Assembly (NCBI GenBank): GCA_030835135.1
Contig: JAUQWO010000008.1
Location: 1 to 55,516, forward strand
Source of the DNA: Bacteroidota bacterium
GTDB taxonomy: Bacteria; Bacteroidota; Ignavibacteria; UBA10030; UBA6906
Direction: 5' to 3'
DNA: 55,516 nucleotides
Shown: positions 1-11,522 of the stretch, piece by piece
How positions within the stretch are numbered: the stretch's first letter is position 1
How the letters are laid out: each line of letters opens with the position of its first letter
Notes under the pieces: model-generated
Databases searched by the model: none
What the model saw: the letters and a program-made list of their open reading frames with translations, nothing else
Told to the model about the DNA's origin: nothing
Position numbers and translations under genes: made by a program

Positions 1-2450
1 GCCTGACTCGTCTGCTCCTGCGCCCCCGCGGCCATCTCCTCCGTGCTCGAGCTGATCTGGCTCGAGGCGCTCGCCGTCGCGCTCACCGCTTCACTTACCT
101 TCCGCAACGCCTCCTGCAGCGACCCGCCCACCTTGTTGATGCTCTCCTTGATCAGCTGCAGGTCACCACGGTAGTCCCCCTGCATCCGCGCCGTCATGTC
201 GCCCGTCGCCATCACCGCCAGCGTGTTCGACCCTTCCTGTACCGGCTTGATCACCGCATCGAGCGTCTCGTTCACCCCCTGCACGATCTTCCGGAAATCC
301 CCCTGGTGCTTGGACGCATCGGCCCGTGTGGCAAGCCGCCCGGCCACCGCTGCCTGCGAGAGCATCACGGCATCGGCCACCAGTGCGTTCACCGCACCGA
401 TCGCCTGGTTCAGGTTGTTCTTGATCTCATTGAAATCGCCATGGTAGCTGTCCGTGATCGTCGCCGGGATGTCGCCCTTGGCAATGCGGTCCACGTACTC
501 CGCCGCCACATTGAGCGGCCCGATCACCGAGTCCAGCGTGTCGTTCACCCCCTGCACGATCTTCCGGAAGTCGCCCTGGTGCTTCGATGCATCGGCACGC
601 GTGGCGAGCTTCCCTTCCACTGCTGCGCGCGAGAGCATATGAGCATCGGCCACGAGCATGCTCACCGCGTCGATCGCCTGGTTCAGGTTGTTCTTGATCT
701 CGTTGAAGTCGCCGTTGTAGTTGTCGGTGATCTTCGCCGGGATGTCGCCCTTGGCAATGCGGTCCACATACTCCGCCGCCACGTTCAGCGGTCCGATCAC
801 CGAATCCAGCGTGTCGTTCACGCCCTGCATGATCTTGCGGAAATCGCCGCCGTGCTTCGACGCATCGGCCCGTGTGGCGAGTTTGCCTTCCACCGCCGCC
901 TTCGACAGCATACCGGCATCGGCCACGAGGAAGTTGATGGCATCGATGCAATGATTGAGGTTGTTCTTGATCTCATTGAAGTCGCCGTTGTAGGTGTCGG
1001 TGATCTTCGCCGGGATGTCGCCCTTGGCAATGCGGTCCACGTACTCCGCGGCCACATTGAGAGGACCGATCACCGCATCCAGGGTATTGTTGAAGCCTGC
1101 GAGGATCGCGCGATAGCCACCCTGAAACTTCTCCGCATCACTTCGAACCGACAGTTTTCCTGCAATGGCAGCACCTGTCAGCCGTGCTGATTCGCGCTCG
1201 AGCTCCTGTAATTCGGTGAGTGCGCGCGCGAGTGCCTGACCCAGCACATCCCGGTCCGTCCGCTGCGTCACCGTGATCGAAAGATCGCCTTCAGAAATGC
1301 GGCGTGCAGCTTCGGCGCGCTCACGGGATGCATCGAGGATCGCTGTGAACGACCGCGAGAGGCTGCCAATTTCGTCCTGGCCCATGTCCGGGATCGAGAT
1401 CGACACATCTCCCTGTGCCAGCTCATCTGCGGCGTGCACCAGTATGCCGACCGGGCGGACGATAGAGCGGCGGATCAGCATCGCTATCAAGCCACAGATC
1501 AGCACCGCGACCACGCCGCCGGCAATGAGGATGCTCGTCCGGGCAGAGGAAATGATAGCATCCACATCGGATCGCGGATACCCGATCACAACGCTGTACC
1601 CCCAAGGGTCGAAATCGGTGTGTTCGACGACCCACTCGGCGGACAGGGATGCATCGGCGACCGCAAGGTTCTGGATGATCTCGACCGGCACGCCTTTCGT
1701 GTAGAAGCGCGCCTTGTCCTTTGCATCGACAAGGGCGACAAAGCCACCCTGGAGGATGCGGGTCTGCTCTATCGTCTTCCCGAGCTCATTGAGTGTGGAT
1801 ATCGGGTACCCGACATACCAGATGCCGATGACCTCCCCGGTCCGTGCACGCATCGGTTCATACTGCGTGAAGTATGGCTCTCCCAGGATGTCAACGACCC
1901 CCGAGAAGGACCGCCCCTCGCGGATCGCAACGATGGCCTTTCCCTTGGGATCGAGCACCGTGCCCACTGCCCGCGATCCATCCGGCTTGAGGACATTCGT
2001 GGAAACGCGGACATAATCCTCCCCCCGGCGCACGAAGATGGTTGCGGTGCTTCCCGTCAGCGATTTCACACGGTCAACAAGTCCCGACGCATTCACCTGG
2101 CTGCTTCCCCCGAGGAGAAGCGACGGTACCTGCTCTGCCCCCACCCGGGCGGTCCCACCGAGACCCGGTGCACCGATCCGCTCCCCCTCGGCACGCAGTA
2201 CGCCCATCGCGACCTCAACACGCTGCTTCATCAGGCTATGCGTGGATGCGAGAACGTTCAGTGCCTGTTCCGATCTCGCATGAACGAGTTCGGTCGTACT
2301 TGTCTGTATCTGTTCACTCACATAGTTCGAAAGGAGTAATGCACATACACCCACAGCGGTCAGAATGATGAGAGCGGTGGGAACGATGAATTTGGACATG
2401 ATGCTTGACATCATGAACGCACTCAAGAATCGTCGCACAGTCGGCCTCAT
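1..2450 (-). CDS. methyl-accepting chemotaxis protein with tandem HAMP-like repeats (3' end outside window)
   Basis: Inner-membrane chemoreceptor that would sense a ligand outside the membrane and control a CheA kinase. The reverse strand is open from about 2450 to the left edge, giving about 816 residues. In order: a basic N-terminus (MRPTVRRF), a membrane segment (about 20-44), a Cache-type extracellular domain (about 45-295, with YVGYPISTLNELG), a second membrane segment (about 300-323), a HAMP domain, then three near-identical 91-residue HAMP-like units (core AAEYVDRIAKGDIPAKITD), a more divergent unit, and the start of the signalling helix (ISSSTEEMAAGAQEQTSQ). The signalling tip and stop lie outside the window. 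The start is uncertain: ATG at 2450 gives the basic N-terminus, while ATGs at 2414, 2411 and 2399 are alternatives. None has a good Shine-Dalgarno site. A terminator-like hairpin lies 22 bases upstream. The family is clear; the ligand is unknown. Confidence 0.92.
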   Translation of the reverse strand, partial: MRPTVRRFLSAFMMSSIMSKFIVPTALIILTAVGVCALLLSNYVSEQIQTSTTELVHARSEQALNVLASTHSLMKQRVEVAMGVLRAEGERIGAPGLGGTARVGAEQVPSLLLGGSSQVNASGLVDRVKSLTGSTATIFVRRGEDYVRVSTNVLKPDGSRAVGTVLDPKGKAIVAIREGRSFSGVVDILGEPYFTQYEPMRARTGEVIGIWYVGYPISTLNELGKTIEQTRILQGGFVALVDAKDKARFYTKGVPVEIIQNLAVADASLSAEWVVEHTDFDPWGYSVVIGYPRSDVDAIISSARTSILIAGGVVAVLICGLIAMLIRRSIVRPVGILVHAADELAQGDVSISIPDMGQDEIGSLSRSFTAILDASRERAEAARRISEGDLSITVTQRTDRDVLGQALARALTELQELERESARLTGAAIAGKLSVRSDAEKFQGGYRAILAGFNNTLDAVIGPLNVAAEYVDRIAKGDIPAKITDTYNGDFNEIKNNLNHCIDAINFLVADAGMLSKAAVEGKLATRADASKHGGDFRKIMQGVNDTLDSVIGPLNVAAEYVDRIAKGDIPAKITDNYNGDFNEIKNNLNQAIDAVSMLVADAHMLSRAAVEGKLATRADASKHQGDFRKIVQGVNDTLDSVIGPLNVAAEYVDRIAKGDIPATITDSYHGDFNEIKNNLNQAIGAVNALVADAVMLSQAAVAGRLATRADASKHQGDFRKIVQGVNETLDAVIKPVQEGSNTLAVMATGDMTARMQGDYRGDLQLIKESINKVGGSLQEALRKVSEAVSATASASSQISSSTEEMAAGAQEQTSQ
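195..1105. repeat. tandem 273-bp in-frame repeats in the chemoreceptor gene
   Basis: The same stretch (reverse complement of gatgtcgcccttggcaatgc) recurs at 468, 741 and 1014, exactly 273 bases apart, which is 91 codons. Three units are nearly identical at DNA level and a partial, more diverged unit flanks them. Each encodes a HAMP-like helical pair. The near-identity suggests recent duplication or ongoing homogenisation. Confidence 0.85.
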
Positions 2451-2460
2451 GGTTGTTGAT

Positions 2461-2513
2461 CAGAAAGACAAAGGTGCCCCTGCGTCCACCAGACTCCATG
2501 ACGCAAGGGCACC
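2461..2513 (-). terminator. intrinsic terminator or attenuator just upstream of the chemoreceptor
   Basis: Arms 2500-2513 and 2473-2486 form 14 continuous pairs in minus-strand RNA, with one G-U that would be a C-A mismatch in plus-strand RNA. The loop is 13 nt and is followed by TTTGTCTTT on the minus strand. Both the wobble pair and the T-rich tail point to minus-strand transcription. It lies 22 nt before the chemoreceptor ATG at 2450, so it either ends transcription from upstream or attenuates the chemoreceptor transcript. Confidence 0.7.
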
Positions 2514-2565
2514 CCCTCTTCTCACGCATCACGAACAATCGCAAACTTCGTACCACGAGACCATC

Positions 2566-2594
2566 GATGTAACCGCGGATCGGCCGGAACGCAA
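2566..2594 (-). promoter_or_regulatory. candidate promoter for the chemoreceptor leader
   Basis: On the minus strand TTGCGT (2594-2589), 17 bases, then TACATC (2571-2566), which fits the TTG/TAnnTT pattern seen elsewhere in the window with one mismatch. Predicted start is near 2559, giving a leader of about 110 nt that contains the hairpin at 2473-2513. No other promoter was found between the hairpin and the start codon. Confidence 0.35.
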
Positions 2595-2755
2595 TCCGGC
2601 ATAGGAGAGTGAATTAGCAGCACGATTTCGACCTGTTTCACAACCTTCCAGCGATCGCGTGAGCATGAACAGTGCACAACCTTAGCCACATGCCTGACCA
2701 TCCTGCATCTTTGTTGACACAACGTCCCTGGGTACGATCAGGAGGAGGTGGGTTG

Positions 2756-2973
2756 GGTCGGTGCACAACGCGTACGAGGGAAGTGCGGACGGCTCTGAGG
2801 AAGTGGATCGGGTCGGTGTGCACCGCGTACGAGGGAAGTGTGGACGGCTCTGAGGAAGTGGATCGGGTCAATGTACAACGCGTACGAGGGGGGGGTGTGG
2901 ACGGCCCTGAGAAAATGGCTCGGGTCAGCGTGCAGCGCGCGCGAGGGGGGGGTGGACGGCCCTGAGGAGACAA
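2756..2973. repeat. four-copy 55-57 bp non-coding tandem repeat
   Basis: Copies start with GGTCG/GGTCA at 2756, 2811, 2866 and 2923 (periods 55, 55 and 57), and each contains a version of CGTACGAGGG followed by GGACGGCTCTGAGG or GGACGGCCCTGAG. The period is not a multiple of three, G-runs vary in length, and no convincing ORF crosses it. It fills half of the 540-bp gap between the PAP2 gene and the chemoreceptor. The rest (2595-2755) shows only a small hairpin at 2583-2600. Confidence 0.85.
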
Positions 2974-2989
2974 TGGTCTGCCTCCGCGG

Positions 2990-3814
2990 CTAGAACGTGT
3001 AGATCACCGTCACGCCTTCTGGTCCCGGAACGATGCGCAATCCCAGGGCGCTCTCCGGGGCCATGCGAGTGTCATACCATTGCAGCAATGAATGCGTGAT
3101 CGCCATGGAGAGCACCGCACTGAACACACAATCGGAAAACCAGTGTTCACCTGCGTATACTCTGGACAGCGAGGTCATTGCAGCGAGCGTATAGAGACCG
3201 GCCGTTGCCCAGCCGTTGCCGATCCGGTGCGCGAGTACCGTCGAAAGGGAGAATGCTGCGGCTGTATGGCCGGAGGGGAAGGAGTGGTGGTCATCATCCG
3301 CGGCGAAGATCCGGAAACGTCCGGGTCCCTCGAGCGTGTAGGGTCGCGCACGGCCCGCGGTGTGTTTCAACAGCTGGGTGGCACCGGCGGTCAGGATGAG
3401 CCCGGTGCCCGCAAGGAACGCGGTCTCACGCACCCACCGGTCGCCCGTGAAAAGTCCCGTGGCATACGAACCCCCGCACAGCACGGCGAGCACCCACACT
3501 TCGCCGTACTGGCGCACAACGGATTCCAGCCGATCGCCTGTCCGGCCACGGAAGCTCCTGAAGGCAGCGGACATATCATCATCGCCCAGGGCAACGACGC
3601 CGGTACCGAGCACAAGGCTGCCGGCTTTGCCGATATCCTGTCCGTTCCACCGCGCGGGTGCGCTGCCGATGAAGAGGAATGCGTTCCAGAACGTGCCGGC
3701 GTCCTGCACGATCGTGGCATTCCAGCGGGCGGACGCACGCGAGCTGTCGGTCTGGGCAGCAACGCCGGCATGACAGACCATGACCACCACCAGGAGCATT
3801 CCGGTCATCTGCAT
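2990..3814 (-). CDS. PAP2-superfamily phosphatase, exported or membrane-associated
   Basis: 274-residue member of the type 2 phosphatidic acid phosphatase / vanadium haloperoxidase superfamily, whose relatives dephosphorylate lipid or undecaprenyl phosphates on the outer side of the inner membrane. All three signature motifs are present in order: a K-x6-RP type block (KHTAGRARP), PSGH (SFPSGHTAAAF) and SR-x5-H-x3-D (SRVYAGEHWFSD). The N-terminus (MQMTGMLLVVVMVCHAGVAAQ) looks like a signal peptide. I prefer ATG at 3814 over an upstream TTG at 3832 because the signal peptide starts there. It diverges from the helicase gene with 77 bp between. Substrate unknown; it could be a lipid A, PG-phosphate or undecaprenyl-PP phosphatase. 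Confidence 0.85.
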   Translation of the reverse strand: MQMTGMLLVVVMVCHAGVAAQTDSSRASARWNATIVQDAGTFWNAFLFIGSAPARWNGQDIGKAGSLVLGTGVVALGDDDMSAAFRSFRGRTGDRLESVVRQYGEVWVLAVLCGGSYATGLFTGDRWVRETAFLAGTGLILTAGATQLLKHTAGRARPYTLEGPGRFRIFAADDDHHSFPSGHTAAAFSLSTVLAHRIGNGWATAGLYTLAAMTSLSRVYAGEHWFSDCVFSAVLSMAITHSLLQWYDTRMAPESALGLRIVPGPEGVTVIYTF

Positions 3815-3891
3815 ATCTGGATGATAGCACAAAAACCGATGAAAATACAGATGGGTGGCAAGCGGCCACCGTTTTCCGTACCTTGCTCATC

Positions 3892-5892
3892 ATGCGCGAC
3901 CCGGCAGCATCCATAGATACGATCCTCGGCCAGGACGGCACGCTCGAACAGATCTCCGGCTTCGCGCACCGCCCGCAGCAGCATGCAATGGCCCATGCGG
4001 TCCTGGAAGCATTGTCGGAACACCACCACCTCTTCGTCGAGGCACCAACAGGCGTCGGCAAGACCCTCGCCTACCTCATGCCCTCGATCACCTTCGCCCT
4101 GCAGAATGAGCGGAAGGCGATCATCTCGACACATACCAAGAACCTCCAGGAACAGCTGCTGTACAAGGATATTCCGCTCTGCCGTCAATTGCTGGACGCG
4201 GAATTCTCCGCCGTGCTCCTGAAGGGACGGCGCAACTACCTGTGCACGACACGGCTCGATGCCGCCCTTGCCTCACGCGGCTCGATGTTCCCTCCGGAGG
4301 AATCCGACGAACTCAACCGCATCGCTGTGTGGGCGGAGGGGACGCCGGACGGCGATGTCAGCGGCCTGGGGTTCATCCCCTCCGCTGCGGTGTGGAATGC
4401 CGTGTGTTCAGAACCCGGCGTCTGCACATCGCAGGCATGCGGAGGACGCTGTTTCTTCCAGCGGGCAAAGGAGCGCGCGCGCAAGGCCCACCTGCTCATC
4501 GTCAACCATTCGCTGTTCTTCTCACTGCTTCCCTACCTCCGCACCGACGATCAATTCCTGTTCCCGGGCGACTTCGTGGTCTTCGACGAGGCCCATACGC
4601 TCGAAGCGGTCGCAGCCGAAGGGCTGGGCCGGCGGCTCTCCCGCCGGGGCGTCATCGCCACGCTCCATCGCCTGTACAATCCCCGCTCGAAACGCGGACT
4701 GCTCTCCGATGCGAAACGGCAGGTGAAGACCTCCTTCAAGGGAATGGAAGAACTCGTCGACGCGTTCTTCGACACCATAGCACATTCGTTGCCCCCGGCC
4801 ACCGGACCGCGCGGCGCGGCTGCACGCGATGCGCTGCAGGTACGTATCAAATCGCCGGGTCTCGTCGCCGATGTCCTCTCTATGCCGCTGAACGATCTCG
4901 TGCAGACGATCGCGGGTGTCGAATCCTCTCTCGATGACGCGAACCGTGCGCGGGAGGTCGCCGCCGCACGGGAGTCGCTGGAAGAGGATCTCCGGACACT
5001 GGAGGATTTCCTCACATTCGCGAGCGACAGGCATGCGTACTGGGTGGAGGTCCGGCGGCCGCCACAGGATAACGTCACGCTCTGCATGGTCCCGTTTCAT
5101 GTCGGACCGTCGCTCGAAGATCAACTGTTCGGCCCGCACGGTCCCGTGATCCTCACGAGCGCCACGCTGTCCGTGGATGGCGATATGCGGTACGTCCAGG
5201 AACGCCTGGGCGGCGCATCGGCTCACACACTCACCCTGGATTCGCCGTTCGACCTCTACCGCCAGATGCGTATCTGGATCGCGGAGGATATGCCGGAGCC
5301 CGACTCTCCCGACTACGCGAAGGAACTTCCGCCGACGTTGCTCTCATTCATACGGCGGAGCCAGGGGAAGGCCCTGGTGCTGTTCACGAGTGCGGCGTCC
5401 ATGCAGGCGGCCGCGCGGGAGGTGGCGGAGGATCTGGCGGACGACGGGATCCGTCTTCTCGTGCAGGGGGCGGAGATCTCCAGGCACGATCTGCTGGATG
5501 CGTTCAAGCGGGACATTCATTCCGTGCTCTTCGGACTGGACAGTTTCTGGATGGGAGTCGATGTGCCCGGGGAAGCGCTGGAACACGTGATCATCACCCG
5601 TCTCCCCTTCTCCGTCCCGACGCATCCACTGATCGAAGCACGGCTGGAAGATGTTGAAAGTCGGGGAGAACGGCCCTTTTTCGCCTATTCCCTCCCCGAA
5701 GCCGCACTCAAGCTCCGTCAGGGCGCTGGCCGGCTCATCCGGTCGGTCCAGGACCGCGGGGTCGTGAGCATTCTTGACTCGCGCATCCTCCGACGTGGAT
5801 ACGGAAAGATGTTGCTTGACTCGTTGCCCCGGTGCCCGGTCGACCTCATCTCACGCACGGGAGACACCCGTCCGCTCGAGCGCGACATCTGA
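3892..5892 (+). CDS. DinG/Rad3-family ATP-dependent DNA helicase
   Basis: 666-residue superfamily 2 helicase of the XPD/DinG type, which unwinds DNA 5'-3' in repair and R-loop or recombination processing. Walker A is APTGVGKT (about 51-58), motif II is DEAH (about 232), and the C-terminal motif is GLDSFWMGVDVPGE with a late QGAGRLIRS motif VI. An iron-sulphur domain is likely: a Cys follows NYL at about residue 118 and a cluster lies near 172-187 (CSEPGVC-TSQACGGRC). ATG at 3892 is chosen over TTG at 3883. It is transcribed alone, between a divergent PAP2 gene and an HU-like gene with its own promoter. Whether it is the DinG orthologue or a YoaA-like paralogue cannot be decided here. Confidence 0.93.
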   Translation: MRDPAASIDTILGQDGTLEQISGFAHRPQQHAMAHAVLEALSEHHHLFVEAPTGVGKTLAYLMPSITFALQNERKAIISTHTKNLQEQLLYKDIPLCRQLLDAEFSAVLLKGRRNYLCTTRLDAALASRGSMFPPEESDELNRIAVWAEGTPDGDVSGLGFIPSAAVWNAVCSEPGVCTSQACGGRCFFQRAKERARKAHLLIVNHSLFFSLLPYLRTDDQFLFPGDFVVFDEAHTLEAVAAEGLGRRLSRRGVIATLHRLYNPRSKRGLLSDAKRQVKTSFKGMEELVDAFFDTIAHSLPPATGPRGAAARDALQVRIKSPGLVADVLSMPLNDLVQTIAGVESSLDDANRAREVAAARESLEEDLRTLEDFLTFASDRHAYWVEVRRPPQDNVTLCMVPFHVGPSLEDQLFGPHGPVILTSATLSVDGDMRYVQERLGGASAHTLTLDSPFDLYRQMRIWIAEDMPEPDSPDYAKELPPTLLSFIRRSQGKALVLFTSAASMQAAAREVAEDLADDGIRLLVQGAEISRHDLLDAFKRDIHSVLFGLDSFWMGVDVPGEALEHVIITRLPFSVPTHPLIEARLEDVESRGERPFFAYSLPEAALKLRQGAGRLIRSVQDRGVVSILDSRILRRGYGKMLLDSLPRCPVDLISRTGDTRPLERDI

Positions 5893-5919
5893 CGCCGTCG
5901 GGGAGACTCATTATTTTGT

Positions 5920-5947
5920 TTGAATTTACAGGGGATTATGCTATCTT
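5920..5947 (+). promoter_or_regulatory. promoter of the HU-like gene
   Basis: TTGAAT (5920-5925), 16 bases, TATCTT (5942-5947). It also reads as TTTG (5919-5922), 19 bases, then TATCTTCA, close to the Bacteroidota consensus TTTG/TAnnTTTG. Start is predicted near 5954, leaving a leader of about 38 nt with an AAGGAGG ribosome site at 5980-5986. Confidence 0.55.
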
Positions 5948-5991
5948 CACCCCGTACCTACGTGTATCTTCAACTACTCTAAGGAGGATCA

Positions 5992-6291
5992 ATGGCGAAA
6001 GCAACCAAGGCAATGTCCAAGACGGCGATCATCGCCCACTTTGCCAACAAGTTTGATATGAAGAAGAAGGACGTCGCAGCGGTGTTCGAAGAACTCGCGA
6101 CCCTGGCGTATAAAGAAGCAAAGAATACGTTCACGCTGCCCGGCATCGGCAAGCTCGTGCTTGTCCATCGCAAGGAGCGTCTGGGCCGCAACCCGAAGAC
6201 CGGCGAAACCATCACGATCCCGGCAAAGACCGTCGTGAAATTCAGAGTCGCCAAGGCCTGCAAGGAATCCGTTCTCTCAAGCAAGCGCTAA
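5992..6291 (+). CDS. HU/IHF-family DNA-binding protein
   Basis: 99-residue basic nucleoid protein that binds and bends DNA as a dimer. The family signature is clear in the second half: LPGIGKLVLVHRKERLGRNP-KTGE contains the beta-arm motif RxGRNPxTGE (about 60-78). The N-terminus carries about 8 extra residues (MAKATKAM) before the usual helix. The start is fixed by an excellent Shine-Dalgarno (AAGGAGG, then ATCA, ATG). It has its own promoter upstream and a terminator downstream, so it is a monocistronic gene, as expected for an abundant nucleoid protein. Confidence 0.93.
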   Translation: MAKATKAMSKTAIIAHFANKFDMKKKDVAAVFEELATLAYKEAKNTFTLPGIGKLVLVHRKERLGRNPKTGETITIPAKTVVKFRVAKACKESVLSSKR

Positions 6292-6318
6292 GATCTTCTT
6301 ATCCTTGTTGCATGATCA

Positions 6319-6356
6319 GCCCCGCTGGTTCTCCGGCGGGGCCTTTGTTTTTCCCC
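6319..6356 (+). terminator. intrinsic terminator after the HU-like gene
   Basis: Arms 6319-6328 and 6333-6342 pair over 10 bp (one G-U), with a 4-nt loop, followed by TTTGTTTTT. It sits 28 bp after the stop codon. Confidence 0.85.
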
Positions 6357-6429
6357 TTGTTCCTCGCTCGCCATGCCCCATTCTTCGTCCCCCACTTCCT
6401 TGCGTCCTCATCCTTTCTTCTTCATCGTT

Positions 6430-6458
6430 TTGCTCCCGACCCTGCCTTTTCGTACATT
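6430..6458 (+). promoter_or_regulatory. promoter of the histidine kinase-rodZ-ligA operon
   Basis: TTGCTC (6430-6435), 17 bases, TACATT (6453-6458). Only 5 bases separate the -10 from the ATG at 6464, so the predicted start falls on or next to the start codon and the message would be leaderless. Confidence 0.5.
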
Positions 6459-6463
6459 TTAGC

Positions 6464-8706
6464 ATGTTCAACCCCGTCAAAGCCCTCCGGTCCTTTCTGA
6501 GCAGCCTCGGCCCCGTCGAGCAGGCACAGATGGTGGCTTCCACCGCGGTGGTCGTCAGCATGGCAACGATCATCAGCGTGATGGCCGCAACAGGTGTCCA
6601 GCCGCGCTTCATGGATTTCGTCAGCATCGTCACCGTCGGGGTGTTCGGCTTCACCAGCGTCTATTTCTCCCTCCTCAATAACCGCCGGCTCGATGAACAA
6701 CGCCGCCAGCTTCTTGCTCTCAATGCGGTCGCTGAAGCCGTGAACAGGGTCGTTGATCTCGACTATGTGCTGCGCACCGCACTGACCAAGATCACCGAGG
6801 TCCTCAAGACCCCCTATGCATGGATCTACATCGACGAGGGAACAGCCCTGACCTTGCGCTGCGCGGAAGGAAGCGATATCGACATCCTCGCGGCCGTGGA
6901 ACCCTTCCCCCGCTCGCCACGCATGTGGTTGAACCAGCCGCGTGTGGAACGGGAACACCGCAATGAAGGCGGACGGATCCCTGAGACCCTCAAGGATCAG
7001 GGCGTGCAATTCTGGGCATCGATGCCGCTGCGCACGAAGGATGCCATCGCCGGTGTGCTCGTGATCGCGGGTAGGTCGCATGGCATGCTCACGCCCAAGC
7101 AGGCCGAGCTCGCCGAGACCTTCGGCAACCATATCAGCGTCGCCATCCACAACGCCCGGCTCTTCGAACGCGTCCGGCAATCGGAACAGCGATATGCCGA
7201 CCTGTTCGAGAACGCCCCCGACATCTATCTGAGCGTGAACCGCCATCATATCATCGTCGGATGCAACCGGCACGGCGCGTCGATCCTGGACGCAACGCCC
7301 GCACAGATCATCGGCCAGCCGTTCAGCGCCCTCTGTACCCCCGAACGCCAGCCGTCCGTGGATGCCATGCTGCTCCAGATGTTCACCGAGGGCAAGGCGC
7401 TGAAGGATGTGGAGGAGCAGATGGTGACGCTGGCGGGCCGACCCTTCTACGTCCTCCTGAACGCCACGATGGTCTTCGACGAAACCGGCCACACGGTCAC
7501 CGCCCGCATCGTCGCCCGCGACATCACCGAACGCAAGCGGATGGAGGACGCCCTCCTGCACGCGCAGAAGATCGATAGCATCGGGAATCTCGCCGGCGGT
7601 ATCGCGCACGACTTCAACAACATCCTCGCGGCGATCCTGGGCTCGGCATCGATCATGCGCCGGCATATCAGCGAACGGAACAAGCTCACCAAGTACGTCG
7701 AGATCATCGAATCCTCCGCCCGCCGCGGCTCATCGCTCACCCGGCAGCTCCTCACCTTTGCACGGAAGACGGAGACGATCACCGCGCCGGTGGACATCAA
7801 CTCGCTCGTCCAGGAGACCCTCGACCTGTACCAGCGCAGCGTCTCCAAGGATATCACGGTCAGGACGAACCTCGCCGATACCCCGCTCACGGTGAACGGT
7901 GACGACGGACAGATCCAGCAGGCGCTGCTCAATCTGTTCCTGAACGCCCGCGACGCGATGAACGGTGCGGGAACACTCACGGTGTCGACGCAGCTGATCA
8001 CGGCGGACACCATCACGGGGAGCAGGTTCTCATCCACACGGCCCGGCCCGTTCGTGGAGATCCGCGTGAACGATACCGGACGGGGGATCCCCAAGGAGAT
8101 CCAGGACAGGATCTTCGAGCCGTTCTTTACGACCAAAGACAACGGGACCGGACTCGGCCTGTCCGTGGTCTACGGCGTGGTCCAGAATCACAAAGGCTTC
8201 ATCAACCTGGAAAGCGTGGAAGGCACCGGAACCACCTTCACCATCGCCCTGCCGCACAACGCGGGGATCCAGGCAGAGGCGCGCAAACGCCGACCACGGC
8301 TGCCGCACGGCACGGAACATATCCTGGTGATCGACGACGAGGTGTACCTCTGCGAGATCGCGAGGGATATCCTCACGAACCTCGGCTACACGGTCTACAT
8401 CGCGAACAACGGACAGGAAGGGTTGGATTTCTACAAGACGCGGCAGGCATCGATCGATCTCGTGCTGCTGGACATCAATATGCCGGTCATGTCGGGCATC
8501 GAGGCCTTCGAACTCCTCCGCGCCGTGAATCCCAACCTGCGCATCATCATCGTGTCCGGCTACGGCAAGGGCATCATCGATACCCCACGGTTCGCCAGTG
8601 AAGTGAATGGCTTCGTGCAGAAACCCTTCCAGCTCGATACCCTCGCTTTCAAGGTGCGCAAAGTCCTCGATCAGCGAACGTTCCAACAGGACCCGGCAAC
8701 GACCCC

Positions 8707-8710
<4 letters not shown>
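6464..8710 (+). CDS. hybrid sensor histidine kinase (2 TM, GAF, PAS, HisKA, HATPase, receiver)
   Basis: 748-residue signalling kinase. Two membrane segments (about 24-43 and 51-70) are followed by a GAF domain (about 85-240), a PAS domain (about 245-370), a dimerisation domain with H-box IAHDFNNILAA (His near 380), an ATPase domain with the N-box and GLGLSVVYGVV G-box, and a C-terminal receiver domain with a phosphorylatable Asp in LVLLDINMP (near 670). A kinase of this NtrB-like H-box type with its own receiver can relay phosphate internally. The frame is open upstream to 6305, but ATG at 6464 is chosen because a promoter ends 5 bases before it and the upstream stretch has no domain. Its stop overlaps the next ATG (ATGA). 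No DNA-binding response regulator partner is nearby. Confidence 0.9.
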
Positions 8711-11516
<2,806 letters not shown>

Positions 11517-11522
11517 GATCCC

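Noticed and set aside
306-1190. Plus-strand 294-codon open frame with repeats (HRIQRVV...)
   Set aside because: It is the antisense of the chemoreceptor's HAMP-like repeats; His/Arg-rich composition and lack of any family make it a shadow.
2450-2700. c-di-GMP (GEMM) riboswitch in the chemoreceptor leader
   Set aside because: The conserved core and tetraloop/receptor motifs could not be found by eye.
2713-2718. TTGACA on the plus strand as a promoter
   Set aside because: No TAnnTT at the right spacing and no plus-strand gene follows.
2756-2973. Possible CRISPR array
   Set aside because: Copies are contiguous with no unique spacers, the repeat is too long and imperfect, and no cas genes are near.
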